From Chloroflexota bacterium (lineage in GTDB: Bacteria; Chloroflexota; Limnocylindria; Limnocylindrales; CSP1-4), in contig CAKKPP010000023.1 in assembly GCA_919901745.1 (NCBI GenBank), positions 1 to 57,407 of the forward strand: a stretch of 57,407 nt of DNA. The letters are read 5' to 3'. The notes under the pieces were generated by a model that saw only the letters and a list, made by a program, of their open reading frames with translations, ran no database searches and was not told the DNA's origin. Every line of letters starts with the position of its first letter. The stretch's first letter is position 1. This document shows, piece by piece, positions 17,433 through 25,473 of this stretch. The position numbers were made by a program, and so were the translations under genes.

Positions 17433-18652
17433 GGTGCGCTCCAGATCTCGGTGTCCGGCTGGAACGCGGCCCAGGCGAACCAGAAGTGAGCGCCGTGGAC
17501 CACCGGAGTCAGCTGCGTCCCGGCGAGCGAGCCGGACGTTGCCAGCCCGGTGATCGACCACGTCGAGCCCGTCTCCTCGTCGACGATCGGGCTGTTCGGC
17601 TGGTCGCCATCGCGTCGGAACGACAACACGCGCCCATCGACGGTCGGATCGAAAACACCGCTCGTACCCGCGTCCTGGCTATCGGAGATCCGCGAGGCAT
17701 CAAGCGCAGAGTTCACGCCCGGGCCCCACATCACGAGTAGTGGCTGGCCCCCGACCGTCTCGTTCACGGCGCCGACCTTGCGCAGCTCCGTGTAGGGATA
17801 GGCGACCTGCTCGCCGCCGAGGTCGACGGTTGCCACTCGCTCCTTGGGGGCGATCCGGCCGTCGACGACGCCGTCGAACAGGAACGGCTGCTGGTCGGCC
17901 GTGTCGTAACCGACGTACGGGTTGCGCCCGTAGTCGCGGACGAGGCCGGTGTCGCGCGACAGGACATCCCCGTCGGGATACGTCTCGGCGAACTGGTCGA
18001 TCGAGATGATCTGGGCCGGGAGAAACGTCAGCATGGCCCCGGTCAACGAGCCGACGATCGCCTGTCCGGTCGCCTGCTGCCACCACGTCTCGGTCTGGCG
18101 GTCGTACATGACGAGGTCGCTGAAGCGCAGGTTGCCGGTGGTCCCGAAGTCGTGGACGATCCCGTCCAGTGTCCGCTCGAAGACGAGGGCCGTGTTGCAC
18201 AACGGGCAGAACGTGACCACGATCGGAACGCCGCCGAGGGTGTCGTTGGCGATCTCGTGCCACATCAGGATCGCGAGCGGGTAGGCGCGCGCCTCGCCGT
18301 CGATCTCGAGGGCGATCACGGGCGCCTGACCCTCGAGCCAGCCCTTCGCGTCGGCAATCGACTCGAATCGGGGCTCGTCGATGGACGGGATGCCGTCCTT
18401 GGGCGGACCACCACCCAGGAACTCCCCGAGGTCGACGGAGGCGATCGAAAAGTCGGTGGACCAGCCCTCGGTCGGGACGCGGAGGTCGTTGAGGTCAGGG
18501 GCCTCGGTCTCATCGCCGCCGGCGGACGGCGGTGACCCCCCCGTGTCGGGAGACGTCCCCGCGCCGGGGGACGCAGACCCGGCCGGGAACGCACATGCCG
18601 CCGCCACGAGCGCGATCGTCACGAGGAGAGCGATGGTCCGCAGCGGCAACAT
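17429..18652 (-). CDS. DUF3179-domain lipoprotein
   Basis: A 407-aa exported protein. Residues 1-21 are a lipoprotein signal (LLVTIALVAAACAFPAG, lipobox VAAAC), followed by a Ser/Gly/Pro linker. The remainder is DUF3179: DGIPSIDEPRF, YPLAILMWHEIANDTLGGVP, VTFCPLCNTALVFER with two cysteines, FGTTGNLRFSDLVMYDRQT and ETWWQQATGQAIVG. The domain is widespread in archaea, Chloroflexota and Actinobacteria, but I know of no established function. The CPLC pair could be redox-active or bind metal. It is first in a three-gene operon with an SRPBCC protein. Confidence 0.88.
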   Translation of the reverse strand: MLPLRTIALLVTIALVAAACAFPAGSASPGAGTSPDTGGSPPSAGGDETEAPDLNDLRVPTEGWSTDFSIASVDLGEFLGGGPPKDGIPSIDEPRFESIADAKGWLEGQAPVIALEIDGEARAYPLAILMWHEIANDTLGGVPIVVTFCPLCNTALVFERTLDGIVHDFGTTGNLRFSDLVMYDRQTETWWQQATGQAIVGSLTGAMLTFLPAQIISIDQFAETYPDGDVLSRDTGLVRDYGRNPYVGYDTADQQPFLFDGVVDGRIAPKERVATVDLGGEQVAYPYTELRKVGAVNETVGGQPLLVMWGPGVNSALDASRISDSQDAGTSGVFDPTVDGRVLSFRRDGDQPNSPIVDEETGSTWSITGLATSGSLAGTQLTPVVHGAHFWFAWAAFQPDTEIWSAP

Positions 18653-18726
18653 GGGACCCAGCCTACGGACGCCCGGTGAAGCCGCTGTGACGCGGCTTAC
18701 GCTCCCGCCGACGTATCGTCGTAGCG

Positions 18727-19506
18727 ATGGCGATTGTCGATCGCGTGGTGTCCCGGGGCATCCGACACTACTTCGAGGCGAGCTACCGGCTGCTGATCGG
18801 GTCGCCCGAAGGTTGCCGGTTCCTGCAACTCGCGGCGCCGATCCCGGGTGTCGCCGTGCACGGCTATACGACGGCGGACGAAGTGGACGCCCTGGTTCGG
18901 CTCCTCGACCCCGGCGAGTCCGGTCGGCTGCTCGACCTCGGGTGCGGAGTCGGCGGGATCGCGCTCGAGGTCAACCGGCGCACCGGCGCCACGGTGACCG
19001 GCGTCGATATTTCGGCACGCGCGATCGCAGCCGCGACCGCTCAGTCGGTGGTGGTCGGTGCGCAGTCGCGGGTAGCGTTCGTCCGTGGACCCATCCGCCG
19101 GCCGCCGCGGGTCGGAGCGACCGGTGCCTACGCGCTGGACTCCCTGATGTTCGTGCCGGTGGACCCGGACGTCCTCCTCGGCATCCGTGACGCACTGGAT
19201 GGACGAGGGCGGCTGTTCGCGACGGTCCTCGCCTTCGGGTCATCGCCGCGGGATCCCGTCCAGGCGGTCGCTGCGGACCTCGGGGTCTCCGCCATCGGGA
19301 GCGAGGACGTAACCGACGGTCTCGTGCGGCGCAGTGAGCATCGGCGACAAGTCGCTCGCCACCTGCTCGCTCGACGGCCGCGATCGGTTCGCGGTCAGCT
19401 GGCGATGGCGCTGATCGTCGTGGAGGAGTCGCTCGTCCAGCGGCTCGTGCGAGCCGGGCGACTTCGACGATGGCGCACCGTGGTCGACCTTCGCGGCCCG
19501 GACTGA
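18727..19506 (+). CDS. Class I SAM-dependent methyltransferase
   Basis: A 259-aa cytosolic enzyme. Motif I is LLDLGCGVGGIALEVNRRTG, the acidic residue binding the SAM ribose is in TVTGVDIS, and the post-motif region ALDSLMFVPVD is consistent with a Rossmann methyltransferase. The first ~60 residues (HYFEASYRLLIGSPEGCRFL) probably form a substrate lid. The substrate is not evident. It is divergent from the DUF3179 operon (74 bases between starts) and converges with the redox operon that ends at 19520. It may stand alone. Confidence 0.8.
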   Translation: MAIVDRVVSRGIRHYFEASYRLLIGSPEGCRFLQLAAPIPGVAVHGYTTADEVDALVRLLDPGESGRLLDLGCGVGGIALEVNRRTGATVTGVDISARAIAAATAQSVVVGAQSRVAFVRGPIRRPPRVGATGAYALDSLMFVPVDPDVLLGIRDALDGRGRLFATVLAFGSSPRDPVQAVAADLGVSAIGSEDVTDGLVRRSEHRRQVARHLLARRPRSVRGQLAMALIVVEESLVQRLVRAGRLRRWRTVVDLRGPD

Positions 19507-19519
19507 CGGCCGAGGGTCG

Positions 19520-19894
19520 TCACCCGCCGCGCCGCCGACCCACCCAGATCGCGAGCCCGGTCCCGACCACGAGCACGGCCCCGACCAGCAACTCGCCGTC
19601 CAGCGACGCTCCGACTCGCGCGATCGCGGCGCCGGCGATGGCGGCCACGACGAGACCGCCCGCGATGTGCGCCCACAGCGATGGCCACGGGATCGGTGCA
19701 TCCGGCCCATATGCGCGATGAACCCAGACCGCGGCGACGATGGGCGCCGCCGGCATGAAATGGAAGATCAGTCCGGTTGCGACCGACATGGTGAACCACA
19801 GCGCGCCCGCTCCGAGCGCTGCCGCCGACGTGACGACGGCCACGGCCCGGGGTCGATGGCGGCTCAGCGCAGCGGGTTCCAGCCGGCCGGTCAT
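19520..19894 (-). CDS. Small integral membrane protein (hypothetical)
   Basis: A 124-aa protein with about four predicted transmembrane segments: VAVVTSAAALGAGALWFTM, FHFMPAAPIVAAVWVH, LWAHIAGGLVVAAIAGAA and ELLVGAVLVVGTGLAIWV. It ends in RRRGG. No family is recognised. ATG 19894 overlaps the CcdA stop by 4 bp, so it is the last gene of the 24370-19520 operon. A role as a partner of CcdA, or in housing a membrane electron carrier, is possible but unproven. Confidence 0.65.
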   Translation of the reverse strand: MTGRLEPAALSRHRPRAVAVVTSAAALGAGALWFTMSVATGLIFHFMPAAPIVAAVWVHRAYGPDAPIPWPSLWAHIAGGLVVAAIAGAAIARVGASLDGELLVGAVLVVGTGLAIWVGRRRGG

Positions 19895-20754
19895 CGCGGC
19901 GCCTCCGACGCGTCGGCTCGTCCGCCGCGTCGTGCCGCCAGGATGATTACGACGACGAGGGCGACCGGCGTCACGACGATGGCCGCGAGCACCAAGCGTG
20001 CGTCGGTCGCCAGCCTTCGAACGGTCGTCTCGATCGCCAGGGCGAGGTCGGATGCCCCGAGTGCCGCATAGACGCCACCGAGGGCGTTGCCACCCTGGAA
20101 CACGATGAACGCGATGCCGAGGACGATGAACAGCACGCTCGAGATGACGACCGACACGTGCCGCGTCCACGGTCCGATCTGGATCTCCCGGCCGCGGAGG
20201 CGCCCCCGGCCGGCGGTGCCGAGCCGTTCCCACAGCAGGGCCAGGATCAGGAGGGGCGCCGCCATGCCGGCCGCGAAGATCGCGAGGAGAAGGGCACCTT
20301 CCAGTGCTCCACCGGAGGCGCCCGCGATGGTGAGCACGCCCCCGAGCAGCGGGCCGGAACAGAAACCGCCGATCCCGTAGACGAGGCCGAGCGCGTACGT
20401 CGCGGCCAACGACTCGCCGCTCGCCCCGAACCGGCTGCCGGAGATTCGCCCCGCGCCGGGCAGCTCGAAGCCGCCGACGGCCAGCTGGAACGATCCGATC
20501 GCGATCAACAGGAGGCCGGCGATGACGGACAGCTCCGTGCGACGCTCCAGGAACAGGCTGCCGATGGCCCCGAGACCGAGGCCCAGCGGGATGAACAGCG
20601 TCAGGAGGCCGAGATAGAAGACGCCGGTGCGCAGGACCAGTTTCCCGCGTGACGGGAAGGCGTAGGCGAAAAAGGCGGGCAGGAGCAGCGCGGAGCACGG
20701 GCTCAGCAGTGACAGCACGCCGCCGGCGAAGGCGACCAGCGCTTCGATGCCCAT
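19891..20754 (-). CDS. ccdA: CcdA/DsbD-type thiol-disulfide membrane transporter
   Basis: A 287-aa polytopic membrane protein with six or more hydrophobic helices. The paired cysteine motifs of the CcdA fold are SPCSALLLP near residue 18 and GFCSGPLLGG near residue 130. These carry reducing equivalents from cytosolic thioredoxin across the membrane. The C-terminal ~90 residues add another helix and an Arg-rich tail. It lies 13 bases after a DsbA-like thiol protein and is followed by a 4-bp-overlapping membrane protein. In this operon it probably recharges the extracytoplasmic DsbA-like protein rather than serving cytochrome c maturation, since no cytochrome c genes are nearby. Confidence 0.85.
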   Translation of the reverse strand: MGIEALVAFAGGVLSLLSPCSALLLPAFFAYAFPSRGKLVLRTGVFYLGLLTLFIPLGLGLGAIGSLFLERRTELSVIAGLLLIAIGSFQLAVGGFELPGAGRISGSRFGASGESLAATYALGLVYGIGGFCSGPLLGGVLTIAGASGGALEGALLLAIFAAGMAAPLLILALLWERLGTAGRGRLRGREIQIGPWTRHVSVVISSVLFIVLGIAFIVFQGGNALGGVYAALGASDLALAIETTVRRLATDARLVLAAIVVTPVALVVVIILAARRGGRADASEAPR

Positions 20755-20767
20755 CGTCGAGGTCGGC

Positions 20768-21508
20768 TTACTGGTTCGCGAGGGCCGCGTCGATCGCGGT
20801 CGCGAAGACCTCGAACGGCTGGGCGCCGACGATCCGCTGATCGCCGATCACGAATGTCGGCGTGCCGTTGAACCCGTTCCGGCGGACCTCGGCGAAGTCG
20901 GCCTGGACGGCGGCGCCGTACCGGTCGGCGTCCACGCAGGCGTGGAAGGCCGTCGGCTCGAGTCCCAGGGCGTCACCGAACCCCTTCAGGCGGTCCTTGG
21001 AGAATGCCCCGGCGTTCTCGCCGGCCTGGTTCTGAAAGAGCGTGTCGTGGAACTCCCAGAACTGACCCTGGTCTCCGGCGCACCGGGCGGCGTTGGCGGC
21101 ATCGCGCGACTCCTGGCCGAACCACGCGAAGTCGTACCACGCGAGTCGAGCGAGGCCGGTGTCGATGTAGGCCGCCCGGATCTGTGGCTCGATCGATCGA
21201 GCGAACGCTCCGCACGAGGGGCATTGGAAGTCGCCGTATTCCTGGATCAGGACGGGTGCAGACACGTCGCCGAGGACCGGCCGCGTGGCTTTGACGTCGC
21301 CGGCGGCGGACGGACTCGTGACGGCAAGGGCCACGATGGCGATCGCCGCCAGTCCGGCCACGAGGAAGAACGAAGGGAGCGCCCACGTGCGCAGGCGACT
21401 GGGTTGGCTGGTCCGTCGCTCCTGCCGGCGAGGCCTGGGACGGTTGGTCGCGGTCGTCGGCGGACCGTCGGCCGGCGCTTGGTGGCGAGTCTGGGCGCGC
21501 CTGCTCAT
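20768..21508 (-). CDS. Membrane-anchored DsbA-like thioredoxin-fold protein
   Basis: A 246-aa protein. A basic, disordered 45-residue N-terminus is followed by one membrane anchor (FFLVAGLAAIAIVALAVTSP), placing the rest outside. The DsbA/Thioredoxin_4 domain has the active site QCPSCGAF, an inserted helical region, and the cis-Pro loop NGFNGTPTFVIG. It should oxidise, isomerise or reduce exported thiols. ATG 21508 overlaps the methyltransferase stop by 4 bp, and CcdA follows 13 bases later, so the pair may form one redox relay. The frame is open further upstream, but that part lies inside the methyltransferase. Confidence 0.85.
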   Translation of the reverse strand: MSRRAQTRHQAPADGPPTTATNRPRPRRQERRTSQPSRLRTWALPSFFLVAGLAAIAIVALAVTSPSAAGDVKATRPVLGDVSAPVLIQEYGDFQCPSCGAFARSIEPQIRAAYIDTGLARLAWYDFAWFGQESRDAANAARCAGDQGQFWEFHDTLFQNQAGENAGAFSKDRLKGFGDALGLEPTAFHACVDADRYGAAVQADFAEVRRNGFNGTPTFVIGDQRIVGAQPFEVFATAIDAALANQ

Positions 21509-22332
21509 GGGGCGTCTCCTGCGATCGCGATGACGGCGGTGTAGCGAAGGGTCCCGTCCCGGACAGCCGCGCGAACGGCGTCGATGACGTCCCGGGCCAG
21601 CTCGGGCGTGGGCATCCCGTCGGATCCCTGGATCACGGGGCCGATCAGGCTGGCAATGTCCAGCCCCAGATCCCGGGCCGCGAGGCGCACGACCGCGAGG
21701 CGTGCCTCGACGCGGTCGATGAGGGCGAGGATCGACGCGGATCGGTCCCAGCGACCGGTGATCCGAAACCCGGCTTCGGGGAGTCGCGCCTCGATCTCGC
21801 CGGGACGCCAGGCATCCGTGACGCACAGCGCGGCACCGATGATCCAATGGCCGAGCTCCGGGATCGGCTCACCCTCGACCTCGACGTCGCTCAGGAGGAG
21901 GGTGCCGCCTGGTCGTAGCACGCGGGCGACCTCGGTCAGCGCCGCGGGCCGATCCACGGTGGACAGGACGCACTCGGCCAGGACGGCCTCGAAGGTGCCG
22001 CCTTCGAACGGAAGGTCCGGGAGGCTGGCGGTGGACCAATGGACACGCGCGTCTCCCGCGCGCGCCATGGCACGGGCGATGACGGGACCGCTGGCGTCCA
22101 CCCCGTCCACGCGAAGAGCGAATTCCGTCGCGGCAACCTGCGCGCTGGCCCCCAGGCCACACCCGACGTCGAGCAGGCGCGCCCCCGGCGCGATCCGCGA
22201 CGACCGAAGGAGGTCGCGCGTGCCCTCGAGGCCTCCGGGATGGAAGGAGTCGCCGACCAGCAACTCCGCCAGGGGGCTGCCGTAGATGGTCGAGCAGCAG
22301 GCGACCACCGCACGCGCCGGCTCCGTCGTCAC
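21505..22332 (-). CDS. SAM-dependent methyltransferase, TrsM/DVU_1556-like
   Basis: A 275-aa methyltransferase. An unusual N-terminus (CSTIYGSPLAELLVGDSFHP, then GGLEGTRDLL) precedes motif I LLDVGCGLGASAQVA and VDGVDASGPVIARA. From memory, the GDSFHPGG signature is shared with the DVU_1556/TrsM methyltransferases and some arsenite-methyltransferase relatives. The two N-terminal cysteines (ACCS) are conspicuous. GTG 22332 overlaps the stop of the radical SAM gene (GTGA), so it is translationally coupled. Its substrate is probably the product or partner of that radical SAM enzyme. It could also act on a thiol or metalloid. Confidence 0.7.
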   Translation of the reverse strand: MTTEPARAVVACCSTIYGSPLAELLVGDSFHPGGLEGTRDLLRSSRIAPGARLLDVGCGLGASAQVAATEFALRVDGVDASGPVIARAMARAGDARVHWSTASLPDLPFEGGTFEAVLAECVLSTVDRPAALTEVARVLRPGGTLLLSDVEVEGEPIPELGHWIIGAALCVTDAWRPGEIEARLPEAGFRITGRWDRSASILALIDRVEARLAVVRLAARDLGLDIASLIGPVIQGSDGMPTPELARDVIDAVRAAVRDGTLRYTAVIAIAGDAP

Positions 22333-23771
22333 GGTGTGCCGTCCAGCACGGGGATCGCCCGACCGCCCCGACGTCGCGCGGCCAGCCGCTGTCGGGTCTC
22401 CTCGCGGTAGCCGACGGTGTTGTAGGTGCAGAACGGGATCATCCGGCCATCGTCCTGGAGGATCCCGATGCAGCATTTCATGGCCCTCTTCACATCGAAC
22501 GTCCAGGGGTCCAGGAAATCGCGCAGCTGAACCATGAAGATCCGCCGGGCGAGATCGGTCAGGGCCGGCAGGTCCAGGTCGCAGGCGGCGCAGATGAACG
22601 CCTCGGACTGGGTGTCGCCGGGGACCGAGCCCGCCGACCAGAGACCCTCGAGGGCATGCAGGATCTTGCCGTCCACGCCGGGCATGGAGCGGTTCGTGAT
22701 GTAGTCGAGGTACTGGTCGACCTCGAGGATGCGCGGCAGGGGAATGACCTCGCCGTCGTCGCCGAGATACGCATACGTGACCGACGAGCAGGTCGGGAAG
22801 CAGCACGGGATCGGGACGAAGTCGCTGGATCGGAACGTCCCGTCCGGGTGCGCGTCCAGCGCCCGGAGGACATCGGGGATGGTCATCCGGCGGAGCGGAT
22901 CGTGATCGGGATGTCGGCCACTGTGGGTCACCGGCTGGAACATCACGCCGCGGACGGCGGGATGGCGCAGTCCAAATTCGACGATGGCGCCGGCCTCATG
23001 CTCATTCACGTCGCGCTCGATGGCCGCCACGAGAACGACGTGCAAATCCGCCTCGGCCAGGCGGTCCAACGCCCGCAGCTTCGTCGCCAGGAGCGGCTCG
23101 CCGCGGATGAACTGGTACGTCTCGTCCGTCAGGCCATCGAACTGGAGGTAGATGAGCGGCCGAAGCGCGGCGAACCGCTCGAACCAAGCTGGGTCGTTGG
23201 CGATCCGCAGGCCATTGGTGTTGACCATCACGTAGCGGATGTCGCGCCGCTGCGCCGCCGCAATCATCTCCAGCAGGTCGGGGTGGATGGTCGGTTCACC
23301 GCCCGAGAACTGGACGACCTCGGGATGTCCCTCCAGTTCGACGAAGCGGTCGAGCATTCCCTCGACCTCGGGGAGGGTCAGGTTGAAGCCGGCCCCGGCG
23401 TTCGCGAAGCACACGGGGCAGTCCAGGTTGCACGCGCTGTTCACCTCGACGAGCGCCAGGCAGGTGTGCTGGCGATGCTCGGGGCAGAGCCCGCAATCCA
23501 GCGGGCAGCCCTTCAAGACTTGCGTCGAGATGCGGGTGGGTGCCTGCCCGGGCTTGTTGTACCTGGCCTGGTCGACATAGGCGCGGGCATCGGCGTAGAT
23601 GAGCCCTTCGAACCAGCCGTGGTCGTCGCAACGCTTGCGCATATAGACCTGGCCATCGCGCAGCAGGACCTGCGCGTCGATGACGGCGCGGCACTCCGGG
23701 CAGATGGAGCGCGTGATCTCGTAGAGGATCTCGCCATCGGGACGAGGTTGGGGAGCCAGGCTCGGCGGCAT
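22329..23771 (-). CDS. Radical SAM enzyme of the Tes/TrsS-like family
   Basis: A 480-aa radical SAM protein rich in cysteine. An N-terminal zinc-ribbon-like part has C24/C27 (SICPECR) and C48 (KRCDDHGWF). A second cluster is GCPLDCGLCPEHRQHTC (C89, C93, C96, C104). The SAM-binding [4Fe-4S] motif follows as CNLDCPVCFANAG (C114, C118, C121), then QFSGGEPTIHPDL. More cysteines lie near the C-terminus (PIPCCFPTCSS, CAACDLDLP, KCCIGIL). From memory, this order matches archaeal tetraether synthase Tes (MJ0619) and the TrsS group. Products could be carbon-carbon-joined lipids (Tes) or an unknown modification (TrsS). I chose ATG 23771, as it avoids overlapping the DUF1684 gene. Confidence 0.75.
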   Translation of the reverse strand: MPPSLAPQPRPDGEILYEITRSICPECRAVIDAQVLLRDGQVYMRKRCDDHGWFEGLIYADARAYVDQARYNKPGQAPTRISTQVLKGCPLDCGLCPEHRQHTCLALVEVNSACNLDCPVCFANAGAGFNLTLPEVEGMLDRFVELEGHPEVVQFSGGEPTIHPDLLEMIAAAQRRDIRYVMVNTNGLRIANDPAWFERFAALRPLIYLQFDGLTDETYQFIRGEPLLATKLRALDRLAEADLHVVLVAAIERDVNEHEAGAIVEFGLRHPAVRGVMFQPVTHSGRHPDHDPLRRMTIPDVLRALDAHPDGTFRSSDFVPIPCCFPTCSSVTYAYLGDDGEVIPLPRILEVDQYLDYITNRSMPGVDGKILHALEGLWSAGSVPGDTQSEAFICAACDLDLPALTDLARRIFMVQLRDFLDPWTFDVKRAMKCCIGILQDDGRMIPFCTYNTVGYREETRQRLAARRRGGRAIPVLDGTP

Positions 23772-23797
23772 GACGGCCGGCTCGACCCGCGACCGGA

Positions 23798-24370
23798 TCA
23801 ACGGACGACCGCGGTGGCCAGGCGCTCGCCGGCCTCGATCCGGTCCGCCAGCCGGTTCTCGGCCGGGGTCAGCGGGCAGGAGTAGTCCGGCGCGTAGGCG
23901 CAAAACGGGTGATAGGCCGCATTGAAGTCGACGTTGTACGTGCCGTCCTCCTCGGGCTCGATGTCGAGGTAGCGGCCGGCCCCGTACGTCTCGACCCCGC
24001 TCGTGGCGTCCAGGAAGGGGACGAACAGCGAACCGGCGCGAGTTCCAAGTTCATACGCGACGAGAGCGCGCGATGCCCCGCCGATCCGGAATGCCAGCGT
24101 CCCGATGCGCCGAACCTGGCGGGAGCCCCCATCAGACGTGACGATCCCGAACGTCGTGGATGCGCCGTCGGGGATCGGCCCCAGCCGGAGGCCGTCGAAC
24201 CGAAGGCCCGGGTCGACGGCGTAGTAGCTGAGGCCGCCGAACGTCGGGCGATCATGCGCGGGGATCGGGCTGTACGGCGATACGCGGAACCAGTCGTCCT
24301 TGACGGCACGCGAATGCGCGATCCGCCATTCGTGATCGATCCCTTCGTGATCGATCCCTGGGACTTGCAT
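23798..24370 (-). CDS. DUF1684-domain protein
   Basis: A 190-aa cytosolic protein that matches DUF1684, with ALVAYELGT and a PFLDATSGVETYGAGRYLD segment. It ends with VDFNAAYHPFCAYAPDYSCP and LTPAENRLADRIEAGER, the most conserved part, which has two cysteines. Function is unknown to me; some relatives are annotated as secreted lipoproteins, but this one has no signal peptide. It is 26 bases upstream of the radical SAM gene and so heads the operon running to 19520. The N-terminus contains an in-frame 15-bp tandem repeat (GIDHE twice), which makes the exact start slightly uncertain. Confidence 0.8.
   Translation of the reverse strand: MQVPGIDHEGIDHEWRIAHSRAVKDDWFRVSPYSPIPAHDRPTFGGLSYYAVDPGLRFDGLRLGPIPDGASTTFGIVTSDGGSRQVRRIGTLAFRIGGASRALVAYELGTRAGSLFVPFLDATSGVETYGAGRYLDIEPEEDGTYNVDFNAAYHPFCAYAPDYSCPLTPAENRLADRIEAGERLATAVVR
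24329..24358. repeat. 15-bp tandem duplication inside the DUF1684 gene
   Basis: TTCGTGATCGATCCC occurs twice in immediate succession. On the minus strand it encodes GIDHE-GIDHE near the DUF1684 N-terminus. The in-frame unit length points to a recent slippage duplication that does not break the gene. Confidence 0.8.
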
Positions 24371-24513
24371 GGGCGTTGATCTCCGTCGCGGTCTGGCCGG
24401 GGCACACGACCGATCCTGCGTGGTCCCGTGGGCTGGATGATGGACACGGTCGGGGCGGATCTGCCGTAAGCGGGCTCACAGCCGCGGGGGGAGGACTGGA
24501 CTACGGTCCCGGC

Positions 24514-24798
24514 GTGGACATCCTTCGCCGCCTCACCGGCTCGAATGCCGGAGCTACGAACACCACCTGCGAGCACCAACCTGCCGAACGGGCTGCACCG
24601 AGCGGCTCACGCTGCGAGGGATGCGGCAGCACGTTCAACTTGCGGCTCTGCGCGACGTGCGGGCACGTCGGCTGCTGTGAGTCGCAGGCCGGCCACGCTC
24701 GCGCGCACGCCCTCCGCGAGGACCATCCGGTCATCTACCAGATGCCGGCCGACTCGGGCTTCATATGGTGCTACGCCGATCGCCGCTACGTCGGCTGA
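24514..24798 (+). CDS. UBP-type zinc finger protein
   Basis: A 94-aa protein consisting almost wholly of a ZnF-UBP fold. The ligand pattern is CEHQ, CEGCGS, LCATCGHVGCCES with GHARAHA, then EDHPVIYQM and FIWCYADRRYVG. In eukaryotes this fold binds the ubiquitin C-terminus. Stand-alone bacterial copies are common in Actinobacteria and Chloroflexota but lack a settled role. GTG 24514 (VDILRRLTGS) is the likely start; an ATG at 24376 in the same frame would add 46 residues of low similarity. It is transcribed away from the DUF1684 operon, with 143 bases between the starts. Confidence 0.75.
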   Translation: MDILRRLTGSNAGATNTTCEHQPAERAAPSGSRCEGCGSTFNLRLCATCGHVGCCESQAGHARAHALREDHPVIYQMPADSGFIWCYADRRYVG

Positions 24799-24816
24799 GG
24801 CGCCATCGAACGGGGC

Positions 24817-24981
24817 TCACGCGGCGTCCAGCGACGCGGTCGCGAAGACGACGCTGAACGCCCGACACCAGATCACGACGCTCCCGGCTGCGTCGACGTC
24901 GACACCCGCCGGGACGTCATAGCTGAACGAGCCGTCACTTGCCTTCAGGGCACCCAGCTCGATGGCGCCTTCGGCGGCGCC
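24817..24981 (-). pseudogene. DM13-domain C-terminal fragment
   Basis: About 54 residues at the end of a minus-strand frame (GAIELGALKASDG, SFSYDVPAGVDV, SVVIWCRAFSVVFATASL) match the last part of a DM13 domain, an extracytoplasmic cytochrome-like/redox beta-sandwich with the conserved Cys in the IWC motif. The signal peptide, linker and first half of the domain are missing. Upstream the same frame runs antisense to the next gene and carries no DM13 sequence. It is a broken gene whose 5' part was probably lost in the rearrangement that also truncated the neighbour. Confidence 0.6.
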
Positions 24982-25393
24982 GATGCCGATCGGGACGCGA
25001 TACGGGTACAGGAGCGCCAAAGCTCGCTCACCGATGATGAATATCCAGGGGTCGCCCGGCACCGCTGGACTGGACGAGGTCGGGGCCGCGAGCACGATCA
25101 CGGTGTTCGGCAACGGGATCCAGGGACCCGGCGCCATGGGCTTCCAGCCAGGCATCTTCCGCGAGAAGGCCGACAACCCCGCCTGGAGCCCGCTCTGGGA
25201 CCATTTCACCGCGGTCTGGAAGGACCCGGCCAAGGCCGTCCTGCTCACGAACCAGGCCGACCTGGACGCTCTCGTGGCGGCCGGTGAGATCGAGCTCTTC
25301 CGGGGGACGCCGGAGACGGGCGGCCAGGGTTTCATCGTCAACTGCCCCAGCCCGATCGTCGCGCCGAACGACTTCGAGGTCACCACCTCCTGA
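24962..25393 (+). pseudogene. 5'-truncated secreted protein (DUF7482-like)
   Basis: The C-terminal ~100 residues look like a genuine protein (TVFGNGIQGPGAMGFQPGIF, WSPLWDHFTAVWKDP, FIVNCPSPIVAP). They resemble exported DUF7482-type proteins of Chloroflexota, which as I recall are repeats with a PLW..VTWK motif and a terminal VNCP. The first ~40 residues do not fit, and no signal peptide is present, so the 5' end has been lost. The truncation point falls next to the broken DM13 gene on the other strand. A short cytoplasmic product might still be made from ATG 24962. Confidence 0.5.
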
Positions 25394-25473
25394 ACCGTCA
25401 TCGAACGGTCACGAGGCCGTCATGCGACTCCGGCATGGTGCGGTAAGGACGCACCCAATACGGAGGTCGCACG

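Noticed and set aside
19891-20754. Cytochrome c maturation locus
   Set aside because: CcdA is present, but no CcsA/CcsB, CcmF or cytochrome c (CxxCH) gene lies nearby.
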